A stretch of 64,000 nucleotides of DNA from Qipengyuania proteolytica. Lineage in GTDB: Bacteria; Pseudomonadota; Alphaproteobacteria; Sphingomonadales; Sphingomonadaceae. The stretch is from assembly GCF_019711565.1 (NCBI RefSeq), contig NZ_JAIGNN010000002.1:124001-188000 (forward strand), read 5' to 3'. Below are positions 27,833 through 37,107 of this stretch, piece after piece. The position numbers and the translations under genes are program-made. Under the pieces are notes generated by a model, which had not been told where the DNA came from, made no database searches, and saw only the letters and a list, made by a program, of their open reading frames with translations. Numbering within the stretch: the first letter of the stretch is position 1; each line of letters begins with the position of its first letter.

Positions 27833-28823
27833 AATGAGGGTCGGAGCCGCGGCGCTCGCTGGCGTCCTCTTGCTCGGTGCGTGCGCCTCGCAGGCGCGGG
27901 ATGCGACTGCGCAGGCGCCGCTCGACCCCTATGGCCCTGCGGGTGACTACCCGGTAGTCCTCGGCGAGCCCTTCGTCATCGACGGGGAGACGTTCACGCC
28001 GTTCGATGTGATGAATTACGACCGGGTTGGCTATCTCGCCGAAGATGATGGCACGGCCGCAGGCATAACGGGTGCCCACAAGACCCTGCCGCTCCCCAGC
28101 TATGTCGAGGTAACGTCGCTCGAAACGGGTCGGACGATCCTCGTGCGGCTCGAACGGCGGGGGCCGATGACCAGCGATCGGCTCATTGCACTGTCGCCCG
28201 AGGCGCTCGCCCAGCTCGGCGAAGGGGAGGGTGCGGCCATTCGCATGCGCCGCGTGAACCCGCCGGAGGAGCATCGCGCCAAACTGCGCGCAGGGGAGCA
28301 GGCACCGCTGCGGATGGATACACCGCAGGGGTTGCTCGAAGTCCTCAAGCGCAAGTTGCCGGAAGCCGGATCGGTCTCCCTCGGCGATCCCCGGCAGGCT
28401 ACCGTGAGCGGCCAGATTCCGACCGCGAGCGTGATTGCCTCGATCGATCCCTCGCAAGACCTGCCGGTCGGTGACGTAGCGCAGGACGAAGAGGCTCCCG
28501 TCCCGACTCCCGTTGAGCCTGCCGCGTCAGCCGAACCGGCAGCCTCGCCTGCGGAAACTGCGGAATCGCAGGTCGAATCCGGTGAGACGCCAACTGCGAC
28601 ACCGCCCGCAGACCAGGGCCGATTCACGGTCCAGCTCGGCGCCTTCTCGGTCGAGGCGAATGCCGCCGCGCTCGCACGGAGAGTGGATGGCTTCGTCGTC
28701 AGCGCCGGCAAGTTTTCGCTCGTGAGGGTCGGGCCCTACTCAAGCCGTGGACAGGCGGCCGAGGCGCTCGCAAAGCTGCGCGCTCAAGGCTATAGCGACG
28801 CCCTGATCAAGACCACTGACTGA
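27816..28823 (+). CDS. RlpA-like lipoprotein with SPOR domain
   Basis: About 335 aa. It has a lipoprotein signal (VLLLGAC), an RlpA-type double-psi beta-barrel domain in the first half (THKTLP-like segment AHKTLPLPSYVEVTSLETG, RRGPMTSDRLIALS), an acidic Pro/Ala linker and a C-terminal SPOR domain (RFTVQLGAFSVEANAAALA) that binds denuded septal glycan. RlpA proteins act at the septum, some as transglycosylases. Start is ambiguous: ATG 27816 overlaps the preceding stop, ATG 27834 follows it and gives a shorter signal. Confidence 0.85.
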   Translation: MRLRAEMRVGAAALAGVLLLGACASQARDATAQAPLDPYGPAGDYPVVLGEPFVIDGETFTPFDVMNYDRVGYLAEDDGTAAGITGAHKTLPLPSYVEVTSLETGRTILVRLERRGPMTSDRLIALSPEALAQLGEGEGAAIRMRRVNPPEEHRAKLRAGEQAPLRMDTPQGLLEVLKRKLPEAGSVSLGDPRQATVSGQIPTASVIASIDPSQDLPVGDVAQDEEAPVPTPVEPAASAEPAASPAETAESQVESGETPTATPPADQGRFTVQLGAFSVEANAAALARRVDGFVVSAGKFSLVRVGPYSSRGQAAEALAKLRAQGYSDALIKTTD

Positions 28824-28856
28824 CATGCCGGCTCCGGGCCGGGCTCGGGAGCGACA

Positions 28857-30023
28857 TTGCGTAATCTGGTGACATCGATGGGAGCGGCGCTGCTCCTCGC
28901 GGCAACCCCGTCGGCAGCGCAACCGCGCACTGCAGAGACCGCACCCGCAATACCGTCTAGCGACGATGCCCCGATCGCCTATCTCATCGATGCGACGAGT
29001 GGTCAGGTCCTGTTCTCCCGCGATCCGGACCGCCGATTCATGCCGGCGTCGATCACAAAGACCATGACCGCGTTCCTCGCCTTCGAATGGATGGAAGAAG
29101 GCCGCCTGTTCCCCCAGCAGGTCTATACCGTTCGCCCCGAGACCTTCCGGAAGTGGAACCGGGTCGGTTCGACCATGTTTCTCCCGCAGGACGCGCGCGT
29201 AACCGTCGACGATCTGCTTCACGGTGTCACCACCATTTCGGCGAACGACGGCGCGGTGGTGCTGGCCGAAGGCGCTGCCGGTTCGCTCGGGGATTGGCTC
29301 GCGGCGATGAACGCCAAGGCGCAAGAGATCGGCATGGCCGACAGTTACTTCGGGACTCCAAACGGCTGGATGGACGAGGGGCATACTTTCGTGACGGCGC
29401 ACGATCTCGCATTGCTCGGCCGCACGATGATCGCGCGGCACCCCAGCAAATACCGGCATTTCTTCGGCGCCGAAGGCTTCGAATACAACGGCATCGCCCA
29501 GCGCAATCACGATCCGATAACCGGAGTGGTGCGGGGCGCGGACGGGATCAAGAGCGGCTTCACCAACCAGGCCGGCTACGGCTTCCTCGGTTCGGCGCAG
29601 CGCAATGGCCAGCGCCTCATCATGGTCGTCGCCGGCAGTCCGACCGGCAAGGCCCGCAACAAGGCCTCTCGCGAGCTCATGGAGTGGGGCTTTGCCGCGT
29701 TCGAGAGCGAACCGCTCGTCGGCCGCGGCAAGATCGTCGGGACCGCACGAGTCCAGGACGGGGCGTCGCGGGCCGTCGGCCTGCAGGCTCTCGGGCCGGT
29801 GCGGGTGGCGATTCCCAATGGCCGCAAGCAGGCTGTCAGCCTGACGATCGCCTACGAGGGGCCCTTGCAGGCACCGATCGCCAAGGGCGAGGAAATTGCC
29901 GAGCTCGTCATATCTATCGACGGCATGCCGGAGAGCCGTGTGCCCCTCGTGGCCGAAAGCGATGTCGCGGAAGCCAATCCGTTGCAGCGCATCGCCAACG
30001 GCATCCTCGGGTGGTTTTCTTGA
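28857..30023 (+). CDS. D-alanyl-D-alanine carboxypeptidase (PBP5/6 type)
   Basis: A 388-aa penicillin-binding protein. The motifs are SITK (Ser65, Lys68), SAN (128-130) and KSG (Lys232), followed by the PBP5 C-terminal domain and a hydrophobic tail IANGILGWFS. The signal ends near AAQ (residue 22). It trims D-Ala from muropeptides. The start is TTG at 28857 with GGGAG upstream; the ATG at 28878 would truncate the signal. The TGA overlaps the start of tmk. Confidence 0.93.
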   Translation: MRNLVTSMGAALLLAATPSAAQPRTAETAPAIPSSDDAPIAYLIDATSGQVLFSRDPDRRFMPASITKTMTAFLAFEWMEEGRLFPQQVYTVRPETFRKWNRVGSTMFLPQDARVTVDDLLHGVTTISANDGAVVLAEGAAGSLGDWLAAMNAKAQEIGMADSYFGTPNGWMDEGHTFVTAHDLALLGRTMIARHPSKYRHFFGAEGFEYNGIAQRNHDPITGVVRGADGIKSGFTNQAGYGFLGSAQRNGQRLIMVVAGSPTGKARNKASRELMEWGFAAFESEPLVGRGKIVGTARVQDGASRAVGLQALGPVRVAIPNGRKQAVSLTIAYEGPLQAPIAKGEEIAELVISIDGMPESRVPLVAESDVAEANPLQRIANGILGWFS

Positions 30024-30658
30024 ACCTTGGGCGCTTCATTGCGCTGGAAGGCGGCGAGGGCATGGGCAAGTCGACCCAGGCCCGCCTCCTAGCCCGGGCG
30101 CTGCAGGACAAGGGCATCGCGGTCGAACTGACGCGCGAACCCGGCGGCACCCCGGGCGCCGAGGCGATCCGGCACCTGCTGCTCGATCCGCCCGGGGAAG
30201 GGTGGCAGGGGGAAGCCGAGGCCTTGTTGTTCGCCGCGGCCCGGTCCGACCATGTCGCCCGGCTCATCCGCCCGGCGCTGGACGCGGGGCGGTGGGTCGT
30301 ATGCGACCGGTTTCTCGATTCGAGCCGCGCCTACCAAGGCGTGGCCGGCGGTCTGGGCGACGACCGCATCCGGATGCTGCATGAGATCGGCAGCCATGGC
30401 CTCCTGCCGGACCTGACGATTGTCATCGAGGCTGCCAAATCCAGCGTGGAGGCGCGCCTTGCCGACCGCGATGGCGATACGTCGGACGCCATCGGCGGCC
30501 GGAACGCGCGCTACCACACGGCGGTCAACTCCGCGTTTCTCGTTTTCGCGGAACAGGAGCCCGACCGCTTCCGGGTGATAGACGGAATGGGCTCCATCGA
30601 AGAGGTCCACGCCCGCGTGATGGACGCGGTCTCCGCGCTGCTCGGCGACGACCGGTGA
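30020..30658 (+). CDS. tmk: Thymidylate kinase
   Basis: A 212-aa nucleotide kinase. The P-loop is EGGEGMGKST near residue 11, with TREPGGTPGAE and the DRFLDSSRAYQG segment that binds dTMP. It phosphorylates dTMP to dTDP. The TTG at 30020, overlapping the carboxypeptidase stop, gives the family-like start MNLGRFIALEGGEG; an in-frame GTG at 30011 is possible. Its TGA overlaps the GTG of holB. Confidence 0.94.
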   Translation: MNLGRFIALEGGEGMGKSTQARLLARALQDKGIAVELTREPGGTPGAEAIRHLLLDPPGEGWQGEAEALLFAAARSDHVARLIRPALDAGRWVVCDRFLDSSRAYQGVAGGLGDDRIRMLHEIGSHGLLPDLTIVIEAAKSSVEARLADRDGDTSDAIGGRNARYHTAVNSAFLVFAEQEPDRFRVIDGMGSIEEVHARVMDAVSALLGDDR

Positions 30659-31605
30659 CCCTGCTCGGCCACGACGATGCCTGGCGCCAGTGGCGCGATG
30701 CAGCGCAGGGCACACGGATGCACCATGCCTGGCTGCTGGCTGGACGCAAGGGTGTCGGCAAGGCCAGTTTCGCGCTCTCTGCCGCCCGCGAGCTGGTCGG
30801 CGCGAATCCCGGGATGGAGCATCACCCGGACATCATAGTGCTGACCCACGGCGCCAAGGACGACAAGGAAGAGCGCAAGCGCGCCGAGGGCAAACCCTTC
30901 GAACTGGCCCGCAGCATCCGGATCGCGCAAGTCCGGGCCATGCAGCAGCGCCTCAACACCCGTCCGACCATGGGTGGGCGACGCGCGATCATCATCGACC
31001 CGTCCGACGATCTCGAGCGCAATGCCGCCAACGCGCTCCTAAAGAGCCTCGAGGAGCCTCCTGCCGGCACGTTCTTCCTGCTGGTCGCGCATAGTCCCGC
31101 GCGATTGCTCCCTACCATTCGCTCAAGGTGCCGCGTCCTGCGGTTCCCCACGGTGGAGGCGGCGAGGATGGAAAACCTGCTCGCCGATCTCGCGCCGGGT
31201 GCGGATAGCGCTACGCGGGCTGCGGCGATCACGGCCGCTGCCGGCTCGCCGGGGGCGGCACTGGCCTTCGTGGAGCTCGAGCTGGGCGACGCCGCTTCGT
31301 TCATGCGCACGATCCTCGAGCGAGGGGATGACGATTTCACCCTCCGTGGGCGCCTCGCCGCGACTATCGGGGCCCGGCCGGACCGCGAGCGTCTGCAGGC
31401 GGTGCTCGATCTCGCACGCGCGGCACTGGCGGAAAAAATCGAGCTTGGCCTCGACGACCCGCGCCCGGTGATCGAGGCGCATGCCGATCTGGTCCGCCTG
31501 ACCGGAGAGCAACCCACCTACAATTTCGATGCCGGATTGCTCGCCATGGAAATCGGCACCTTGCTCGCAAACGCCGCTACGGCTAGCGAGCGGGCCGATG
31601 GCTGA
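30655..31605 (+). CDS. holB: DNA polymerase III delta-prime subunit
   Basis: A 316-aa clamp-loader ATPase-fold subunit. The N-terminal GRKGVGKASFA resembles a P-loop, and LLKSLEEPPAGTFFLLVAHSP with TIRSRCRVLRFP is the conserved SRC motif region. No zinc-finger cysteines are evident. It couples to tau and delta in loading the sliding clamp. The GTG start overlaps the tmk stop, and the end overlaps metG. The tmk-holB-metG-tatD order is widely conserved. Confidence 0.93.
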   Translation: MTLLGHDDAWRQWRDAAQGTRMHHAWLLAGRKGVGKASFALSAARELVGANPGMEHHPDIIVLTHGAKDDKEERKRAEGKPFELARSIRIAQVRAMQQRLNTRPTMGGRRAIIIDPSDDLERNAANALLKSLEEPPAGTFFLLVAHSPARLLPTIRSRCRVLRFPTVEAARMENLLADLAPGADSATRAAAITAAAGSPGAALAFVELELGDAASFMRTILERGDDDFTLRGRLAATIGARPDRERLQAVLDLARAALAEKIELGLDDPRPVIEAHADLVRLTGEQPTYNFDAGLLAMEIGTLLANAATASERADG

Positions 31606-33154
31606 ACCCTATTACCTGACCACCGCGATCCACTATCCCAACGGCAAGCCGCATATCGGCCATGCCTACGAGACCATCGCGGCCGACGTCATTGCCCGCT
31701 TCCAGCGCCTGCGTGGACGCGAGGTGCGTTTCCAGACCGGGACCGACGAGCACGGGCTCAAGATGGCGCAGAAGGCGCGCGATCTCGGCATGACACCTCG
31801 CGCGCTGGCGGACGAAATGTCGGGCCATTTCAAGGCGCTGTTTGACGTCCTCAATATTTCCTACGACCGGTTCATCCGCACCACCGATGCCGATCATCAC
31901 CGCGCCAGCCAGGCGATCTGGGAGGCCATGGCCGCGAAGGGCGATCTCTATCTAGACCGCTACGAAGGCTGGTACTCAGTCCGCGACGAGGCCTATTACG
32001 ACGAGAAGGAACTCGTCGAAGGGGAGGGGGGCGAAAAGCTCTCGCCCCAAGGCACGCCGGTCGAGTGGACCGAGGAAGAGACGTGGTTCTTCCGCCTGTC
32101 GAACTATGCCGAGCCGCTGCTCGACCTGTTGCGGACGCCCGGTTTCCTCGAGCCGGCGAGCCGTCGCAACGAGATGATCGCTTTTGTCGAACGCGGGTTG
32201 CAGGACCTGTCGGTCAGCCGCACCAGCTTCGACTGGGGGGTGAAGGTGCCCGGCAGCGACGGCCACGTCATGTACGTCTGGGTCGATGCGCTCACCAACT
32301 ACATCACGGGCGTCGGCTATCCCGATGGCGGGGCGCTGTGGGACAAGTTCTGGCCGGCAGACCTCCACCTGATCGGCAAGGACATCGTCCGCTTCCACAC
32401 GATCTACTGGCCTGCCTTCCTGATGAGCGCCGATCTGCCGCTGCCGAAAAAGGTGTTCGGCCACGGCTTCCTGCTCAACCGCGGGGTCAAGGAATCGAAA
32501 TCGGCCGGCAACGTGACCGATCCGATGGAACTGGCCGGGAAATTCGGCGTCGATGCCCTGCGTTACTTCCTGATGGCCGAAGTGACCTTCGGGCAGGATG
32601 GCAGCTATTCGGCGGAAGCCCTTGTAAATAAGGTCAATGCGGAGCTGGCGAACAGCTTCGGCAATCTGGCGCAGCGCACTCTATCCATGATCTCGAAGAA
32701 TATGGACGGCAAGCTGGAAGCCTTCGAAACTGCGGACGATGACAAGGCGCTGCTCGCCACGGTGCGCTCTGCCTGCGCCGACACTCTGCCCGAGCAGTTC
32801 GAGAACCTAGCCTTCTCGGTCGGGATCGAGGCCTGGCTGCGGGCGGTCTACGCATGCAACCAGTATGTCGATGAGCAGGCCCCCTGGGCGCTCAAGAAGA
32901 CCGATCCGGAACGCATGAAAGCCGTGCTCCAGACGCTCTTCATCGCGATCCGCGACCTCGCCATCGCGATCCAGCCCGTCGTTCCGGACAAGGCTGCCGC
33001 GGTACTGGACCAGCTGGGCGTTGCCACCGATCGCAGGACCTATGCCGACCTTGCCGACGAGAGCTGGTTCGGGGCGCTGGTCGCGGCGGGACATGTCGTG
33101 GACAAACCGACCCCGGTTTTCCCGCGCCTGGAATTGCCAGAAGAGGCCGCCTGA
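31598..33154 (+). CDS. metG: Methionyl-tRNA synthetase
   Basis: A 518-aa class I synthetase. HIGH-type motif PHIGH is at about residue 20, and the KMSKS loop reads KESKS. The length is short and lacks the C-terminal Trbp111-like dimerisation domain seen in larger MetG. It charges tRNA-Met. The ATG at 31598 overlaps the holB stop by eight bases. Its TGA shares one base with the tatD ATG. Confidence 0.95.
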   Translation: MAEPYYLTTAIHYPNGKPHIGHAYETIAADVIARFQRLRGREVRFQTGTDEHGLKMAQKARDLGMTPRALADEMSGHFKALFDVLNISYDRFIRTTDADHHRASQAIWEAMAAKGDLYLDRYEGWYSVRDEAYYDEKELVEGEGGEKLSPQGTPVEWTEEETWFFRLSNYAEPLLDLLRTPGFLEPASRRNEMIAFVERGLQDLSVSRTSFDWGVKVPGSDGHVMYVWVDALTNYITGVGYPDGGALWDKFWPADLHLIGKDIVRFHTIYWPAFLMSADLPLPKKVFGHGFLLNRGVKESKSAGNVTDPMELAGKFGVDALRYFLMAEVTFGQDGSYSAEALVNKVNAELANSFGNLAQRTLSMISKNMDGKLEAFETADDDKALLATVRSACADTLPEQFENLAFSVGIEAWLRAVYACNQYVDEQAPWALKKTDPERMKAVLQTLFIAIRDLAIAIQPVVPDKAAAVLDQLGVATDRRTYADLADESWFGALVAAGHVVDKPTPVFPRLELPEEAA

Positions 33155-33930
33155 TGCTGGTCGATAGTCACTGTCACCTCGAATACGAAGGGCTGGTCGA
33201 CGATCAGGCCGGCGTGCTCGATCGTGCGCGCGGGGCAGGGGTAAAGGCCTTCCTCAATATCTCGACCAGGCAGGCGGAGTGGGAACAGGTCGTCGGCACT
33301 GCGCGCAAGACGCCCGATGTCTATGCCAGCGTCGGCATCCACCCACACAATGCCGATGAGCACCTCGATCTCACGCGGGAGGACTTGCTGGCGGCGACGC
33401 GCGACCCGAAGGTCATCGGGATCGGCGAAACCGGGCTCGACTATTATTACGACCACTCGGACCGGGAAGCACAGAAGCGCCTGTTCCGCATGCATATCGA
33501 CGTCGCGCGGGAAACCGGATTGCCGGTGATCATCCACACCCGCGATGCCGAAGCGGATACGCTGGACATTCTGGAAGGAGAGCTGGGCGAGGGGGCCTTT
33601 CCCGCCCTCATCCACTGCTTCACCGCCTCGGCGAAATTCGGCGAGCAGGTCTTGGCGCTCGGCCTGTCGATCTCCTTGTCGGGGATCGTAACCTTCAAGA
33701 ATGCCAAGGACTTGCAGGCGATGGCGAAGACCATTCCGCAGGATCGCCTGCTGGTCGAAACCGACAGCCCCTTCCTCGCGCCGGTGCCGCACCGAGGCAA
33801 GAGCTGCGAGCCGGGTTACGTGCGCGACACCGCCGCGTTTATCGCCGGGCTGCGGGGGGAATCGCTCGAAACCCTGGCCGATTACACGACCCGCAATTTC
33901 TACCGTCTCTTCAGCAAGGCCGCCGCGTGA
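33154..33930 (+). CDS. tatD: TatD family metal-dependent nuclease
   Basis: A 258-aa TIM-barrel hydrolase. The metal motif SHCHLEYEG opens the protein, GETGLDYYY lies near residue 90, and IIHTRDAEAD and the final ETDSPFLAP motifs are present. TatD proteins are 3'-5' DNases linked to DNA repair; exact substrate is not settled. The ATG shares its first base with the metG stop, and its TGA overlaps the GTG of the next gene. Confidence 0.92.
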   Translation: MLVDSHCHLEYEGLVDDQAGVLDRARGAGVKAFLNISTRQAEWEQVVGTARKTPDVYASVGIHPHNADEHLDLTREDLLAATRDPKVIGIGETGLDYYYDHSDREAQKRLFRMHIDVARETGLPVIIHTRDAEADTLDILEGELGEGAFPALIHCFTASAKFGEQVLALGLSISLSGIVTFKNAKDLQAMAKTIPQDRLLVETDSPFLAPVPHRGKSCEPGYVRDTAAFIAGLRGESLETLADYTTRNFYRLFSKAAA

Positions 33931-34694
33931 AGCTGCTGATGCTCGGCTCGGGCACGTCGACGGGTGTGCCGCGGATCGGCAACGACTGGGGCGAATGCGA
34001 TCCGGCAGAGCCGCGCAACCGCCGCAGCCGCGTGTCGATCATCGTCGAGAACGATTCCGGCCAGCGCATCCTCGTCGACACCTCGACCGATCTGCGCGCG
34101 CAACTGCTGGCCAATGATGTTGCGAAGGTCGACGCGGTCTTCTGGACGCATGACCATGCGGATCACTGCCACGGCATCGATGACCTGCGCGTCATGCGCT
34201 ACGATCGCAGCAATCCCTTGCCGGGCTTTGCCAGCAAGGTGACCTGCGAGCGCCTCAAGCGGCGGTTCGATTATGTCTTCGAAGGCCAGTTCGGCTATCC
34301 GACCCTGATCGATCTGAAAGAAATTACGTCGAAACCGTTAGTTGCAGGATTTTCCTTCGATTTCGTCGAGATGCCGCACGGTCCTGTGACCAGCACGGGC
34401 TTCCGCTTCGAGGCGGACGGCAAGGCACTGGTCTATGCGACCGATTTCAGCGAGATCACGCCCGCCATGCTCAAGTGCTTCAGCGGGACCGATATCCTCG
34501 TGGTCGACTGCCTGCGGCGCAAGCCGCATCCGACCCATGCCAATCTGGAGATGGCACTGGAACTTGGCCGCAAGACCAGGGCGAAACGCGTCGTGCTTAC
34601 CCATATGGACAAGAGCATGGATTACCGCAGCCTGTGCGCCGAAGTGCCGGCCGGCGTCACCGTGGGCTATGACGGCCTGGAGATGCGCGCATGA
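33927..34694 (+). CDS. PhnP-like MBL-fold hydrolase
   Basis: A 255-aa MBL protein of the PhnP/cyclic phosphodiesterase-like group. The start is LLMLGSGTSTGVPRIG, and the zinc motif HDHADHCHG is near residue 74. A C-terminal segment TDFSEITPAM and LTHMDKSMDY follows. Substrate is unknown; a phosphodiester or cyclic nucleotide is a reasonable inference. The start is GTG overlapping tatD, and its stop overlaps the next gene (ATGA). Confidence 0.85.
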   Translation: MKLLMLGSGTSTGVPRIGNDWGECDPAEPRNRRSRVSIIVENDSGQRILVDTSTDLRAQLLANDVAKVDAVFWTHDHADHCHGIDDLRVMRYDRSNPLPGFASKVTCERLKRRFDYVFEGQFGYPTLIDLKEITSKPLVAGFSFDFVEMPHGPVTSTGFRFEADGKALVYATDFSEITPAMLKCFSGTDILVVDCLRRKPHPTHANLEMALELGRKTRAKRVVLTHMDKSMDYRSLCAEVPAGVTVGYDGLEMRA

Positions 34695-34858
34695 ACGAAC
34701 ACCAGATCGTGTCGCTGGTCTCGCTGCTCGGGTTTCTGATCCTGGTCTCGGCCGGATTTCGGCAAAAGAAGGTCGAATGGCGCAAGGGGCTGTTCATGGC
34801 GGGGATCTGGGCCGGGATCTTCGCGATCGTGGTCCTGTTCATCGACCTGGTCCGCTAG
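34691..34858 (+). CDS. Small two-helix membrane protein
   Basis: A 55-aa protein with two hydrophobic segments: about residues 7-21 (IVSLVSLLGFLILVSAG) and 35-53 (LFMAGIWAGIFAIVVLFID), with QKKVEWRKG between. No family recognised. The ATGA overlap with the PhnP-like gene supports it being translated as the last member of the coupled series. Confidence 0.65.
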   Translation: MNEHQIVSLVSLLGFLILVSAGFRQKKVEWRKGLFMAGIWAGIFAIVVLFIDLVR

Positions 34859-34905
34859 GCGGGGAGATACCCGGCCAGTCTTTCCCGATCACTTCCTTAT
34901 TTAAC

Positions 34906-34919
34906 ATAATATATATTAT
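34906..34919. other. 14-bp AT palindrome in an AT-rich island
   Basis: ATAATATATATTAT is a perfect palindrome inside roughly 35 bases of AT-rich DNA (34896-34930), in a window that is otherwise strongly GC-rich. It lies about 80 bases before mazG and may be a promoter, an operator or a remnant; nothing decides between these. Confidence 0.6.
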
Positions 34920-34999
34920 CACTCTAATGCTCAGCCAGCAGTGGATCGGAACTCCGACCGCCCTGTCGATCCGCACGAACCCGCGCTAGAGGCAACACA

Positions 35000-35779
35000 A
35001 TGTCTGCCAACCTGGAACGTCTCCTGTCGATCATGGCGCGCTTGCGCGATCCCGAGCACGGCTGCGAATGGGACACCGCGCAGGATTTCGGCACGATCGC
35101 GCCGTACACGATCGAGGAAGCCTACGAAGTCTCGGATGCCATCGCCCGAGACAATATGCGCGATCTGCGCAGCGAACTGGGCGACCTGCTGTTCCAGGTC
35201 GTCTTCCATTCGCGCATGGCCGAGGAAGCCGGTCATTTCGCCTTCGAAGACGTGGCGCGTGACATTTCCGACAAGATGGAAGCGCGGCATCCTCACATTT
35301 TCGGCGACGAAGGCGGCGTGATGGAGGATGGCCGCTGGGAAGACCTCAAGGCGGCAGAGCGCGAAGCGGCCGGCGAAACCAGTGCGATGGACGGGGTGGC
35401 CCTCGCCCTTCCCGCCCTGCTCCGTTCGCACAAGCTTCAGAAGCGCGCGGCGCGCGTCGGCTTCGAATGGGCGGACGTCGAAGGCCCGATCGAAAAACTG
35501 CGCGAGGAGCTGGGGGAACTGGAAGCCGCCGCCACCGAAGACGAGCGGCTGCTGGAAGCGGGCGACATCCTGTTCGTGATGGTCAACATCGTCAGGCGCT
35601 ACGGCGTCGACCCCGAACAGGCCTTGCGCGCCTCGAACGCGAAATTCGAGGCTCGATTCCGCAAGATGGAGGCGCTGGCAGAGGTCGACGGCGTCACCTT
35701 CGCCGAACTTTCGCTCGACGAGCAGGAGGCATATTGGCAAAAGGTAAAAGCTATGGAGAGGTCGACAAAACCGGTCTAA
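35000..35779 (+). CDS. mazG: Nucleoside triphosphate pyrophosphohydrolase MazG
   Basis: A 259-aa protein with two MazG domains, the first starting LLSIMARLRDPEHGCEWDTAQ, then EEAYEVSDAI and LGDLLFQVVFHSRMAEE metal-binding helices. It hydrolyses NTPs and dNTPs to monophosphates, which limits mutagenic nucleotides and affects ppGpp responses. It starts after the AT-rich gap rather than overlapping, so it may have its own promoter. Its TAA interlocks with the opposing hflX stop (CTAA at 35776-35779). Confidence 0.93.
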   Translation: MSANLERLLSIMARLRDPEHGCEWDTAQDFGTIAPYTIEEAYEVSDAIARDNMRDLRSELGDLLFQVVFHSRMAEEAGHFAFEDVARDISDKMEARHPHIFGDEGGVMEDGRWEDLKAAEREAAGETSAMDGVALALPALLRSHKLQKRAARVGFEWADVEGPIEKLREELGELEAAATEDERLLEAGDILFVMVNIVRRYGVDPEQALRASNAKFEARFRKMEALAEVDGVTFAELSLDEQEAYWQKVKAMERSTKPV

Positions 35780-37107
35780 AGCTGTGAAAACCGACCGAAT
35801 TCCTTGTCGGTCAGCCTGACGACCAGGTGTGTTTCGCCGCTTTCCGCCGCGACCGTTTCCTCCAGCACGTTGCCGTGCTGGTGCAACCAAGCGACCTTCT
35901 TGCCTTCGCCTGCCGCAAGCACGATCGCATGCGCGCGGGCGCCCGAGGTGAGCAGTTCGTCGAGACGGCGCTCCAAATCATCCACCCCTTCCCCCGTCAG
36001 CGCCGACAGCGCGACGATGTCCTCGTCCCCATCCGCGATGTCCAAGAGTTCGCGGCGCGCATCCGCATCGAGCAGGTCCAGCTTGTTCCAGGCTTCGATG
36101 ATCGGGATCGCATCGGCACTGCCCTCTTCGCTGACCACGCCGAGATCGGCGAGCACCTGCAACACCTGCTTCTTCTGCGCCGCGCTCGACGGGTTGGCGA
36201 GATCGCGCACGTGCACGATGACATTGGCCGCGGTCACCTCTTCCAGCGTGGCGCGGAAGGCCGCGACCAGCTGCGTCGGCAGGTCGGAGATGAAACCCAC
36301 AGTGTCGGAGAGGATGGCTTTCTCGACACCGGGGAGCGCGATCGCCCGCATTGTGGGATCGAGCGTGGCGAACAGCAGGTCCTCGGCCATCACCTCGGCA
36401 CCGGTCAGCCGGTTGAACAGCGTCGACTTGCCCGCATTGGTATAGCCGACGAGCGCGATCACCGGCCAGGGCGCACGCTCGCGCCGCTCGCGATGCAAGC
36501 CGCGCGTCTTGCGCACCTGCTCGAGTTCGCGGCGCAGGCGGCCCATGCGCTGGCGGATCATGCGGCGGTCGGCCTCGATCTGCGTTTCGCCCGGGCCGCC
36601 GAGGAAGCCGAAGCCGCCGCGCTGGCGCTCGAGATGGGTCCAGCTGCGAACGAGGCGGCTCTGCTGGTAATCGAGATGCGCGAGCTCGACCTGCAGCCGG
36701 CCTTCCGCAGTCGCCGCGCGCTCGCCAAAGATTTCGAGGATGAGCCCTGTCCGGTCGATGACCTTTCGCGCCAGCTTGTCTTCGAGGTTGCGCTGCTGGA
36801 TCGGCGTCAGCGCACCATCGACCACGACCAGCTCCGCCTCGTTCTGCTCGCAGGCGATGCGGATATTCTCGACCTGCCCCGCGCCGAACAGGAGGTTCGG
36901 CCTGACTTGCCGGACGGGCAGCACGAAGCTGTCCGCGATCACGATGCCGATCGCGAGCGCGAGCCCCTCCGCCTCGGCAAGGCGCGCCTCGGCGCCGAGG
37001 TCATAGGACATGCCCCTGATGTCGGGGCACACGACGAGTGCCCGCGCCCCGCGCGAAACCTCGCCCATCAGATCGTCGTCGAAGCTCAGTTGTCGTCCTC
37101 GTCCCAT
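35776..37107 (-). CDS. hflX: Ribosome-associated GTPase HflX
   Basis: A 443-aa TRAFAC GTPase. The N-terminal HflX domain ([16 protein letters not shown] and [14 protein letters not shown]) precedes a coiled helical region and the G domain with [18 protein letters not shown] and NKLD motifs. It splits or rescues stalled ribosomes. The ATG at 37107 lies inside hfq; ATG 37068 (MGEVSRG) and CTG 37089, which overlaps the hfq stop, are alternatives. It is the last gene of the ntr-hfq series. Confidence 0.92.
   Translation of the reverse strand: MGRGRQLSFDDDLMGEVSRGARALVVCPDIRGMSYDLGAEARLAEAEGLALAIGIVIADSFVLPVRQVRPNLLFGAGQVENIRIACEQNEAELVVVDGALTPIQQRNLEDKLARKVIDRTGLILEIFGERAATAEGRLQVELAHLDYQQSRLVRSWTHLERQRGGFGFLGGPGETQIEADRRMIRQRMGRLRRELEQVRKTRGLHRERRERAPWPVIALVGYTNAGKSTLFNRLTGAEVMAEDLLFATLDPTMRAIALPGVEKAILSDTVGFISDLPTQLVAAFRATLEEVTAANVIVHVRDLANPSSAAQKKQVLQVLADLGVVSEEGSADAIPIIEAWNKLDLLDADARRELLDIADGDEDIVALSALTGEGVDDLERRLDELLTSGARAHAIVLAAGEGKKVAWLHQHGNVLEETVAAESGETHLVVRLTDKEFGRFSQL

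Noticed and set aside
29087..30658. Long frame ending in tmk
   Set aside because: The first ~310 codons are an out-of-frame shadow of the carboxypeptidase. The kinase begins at TTG 30020.
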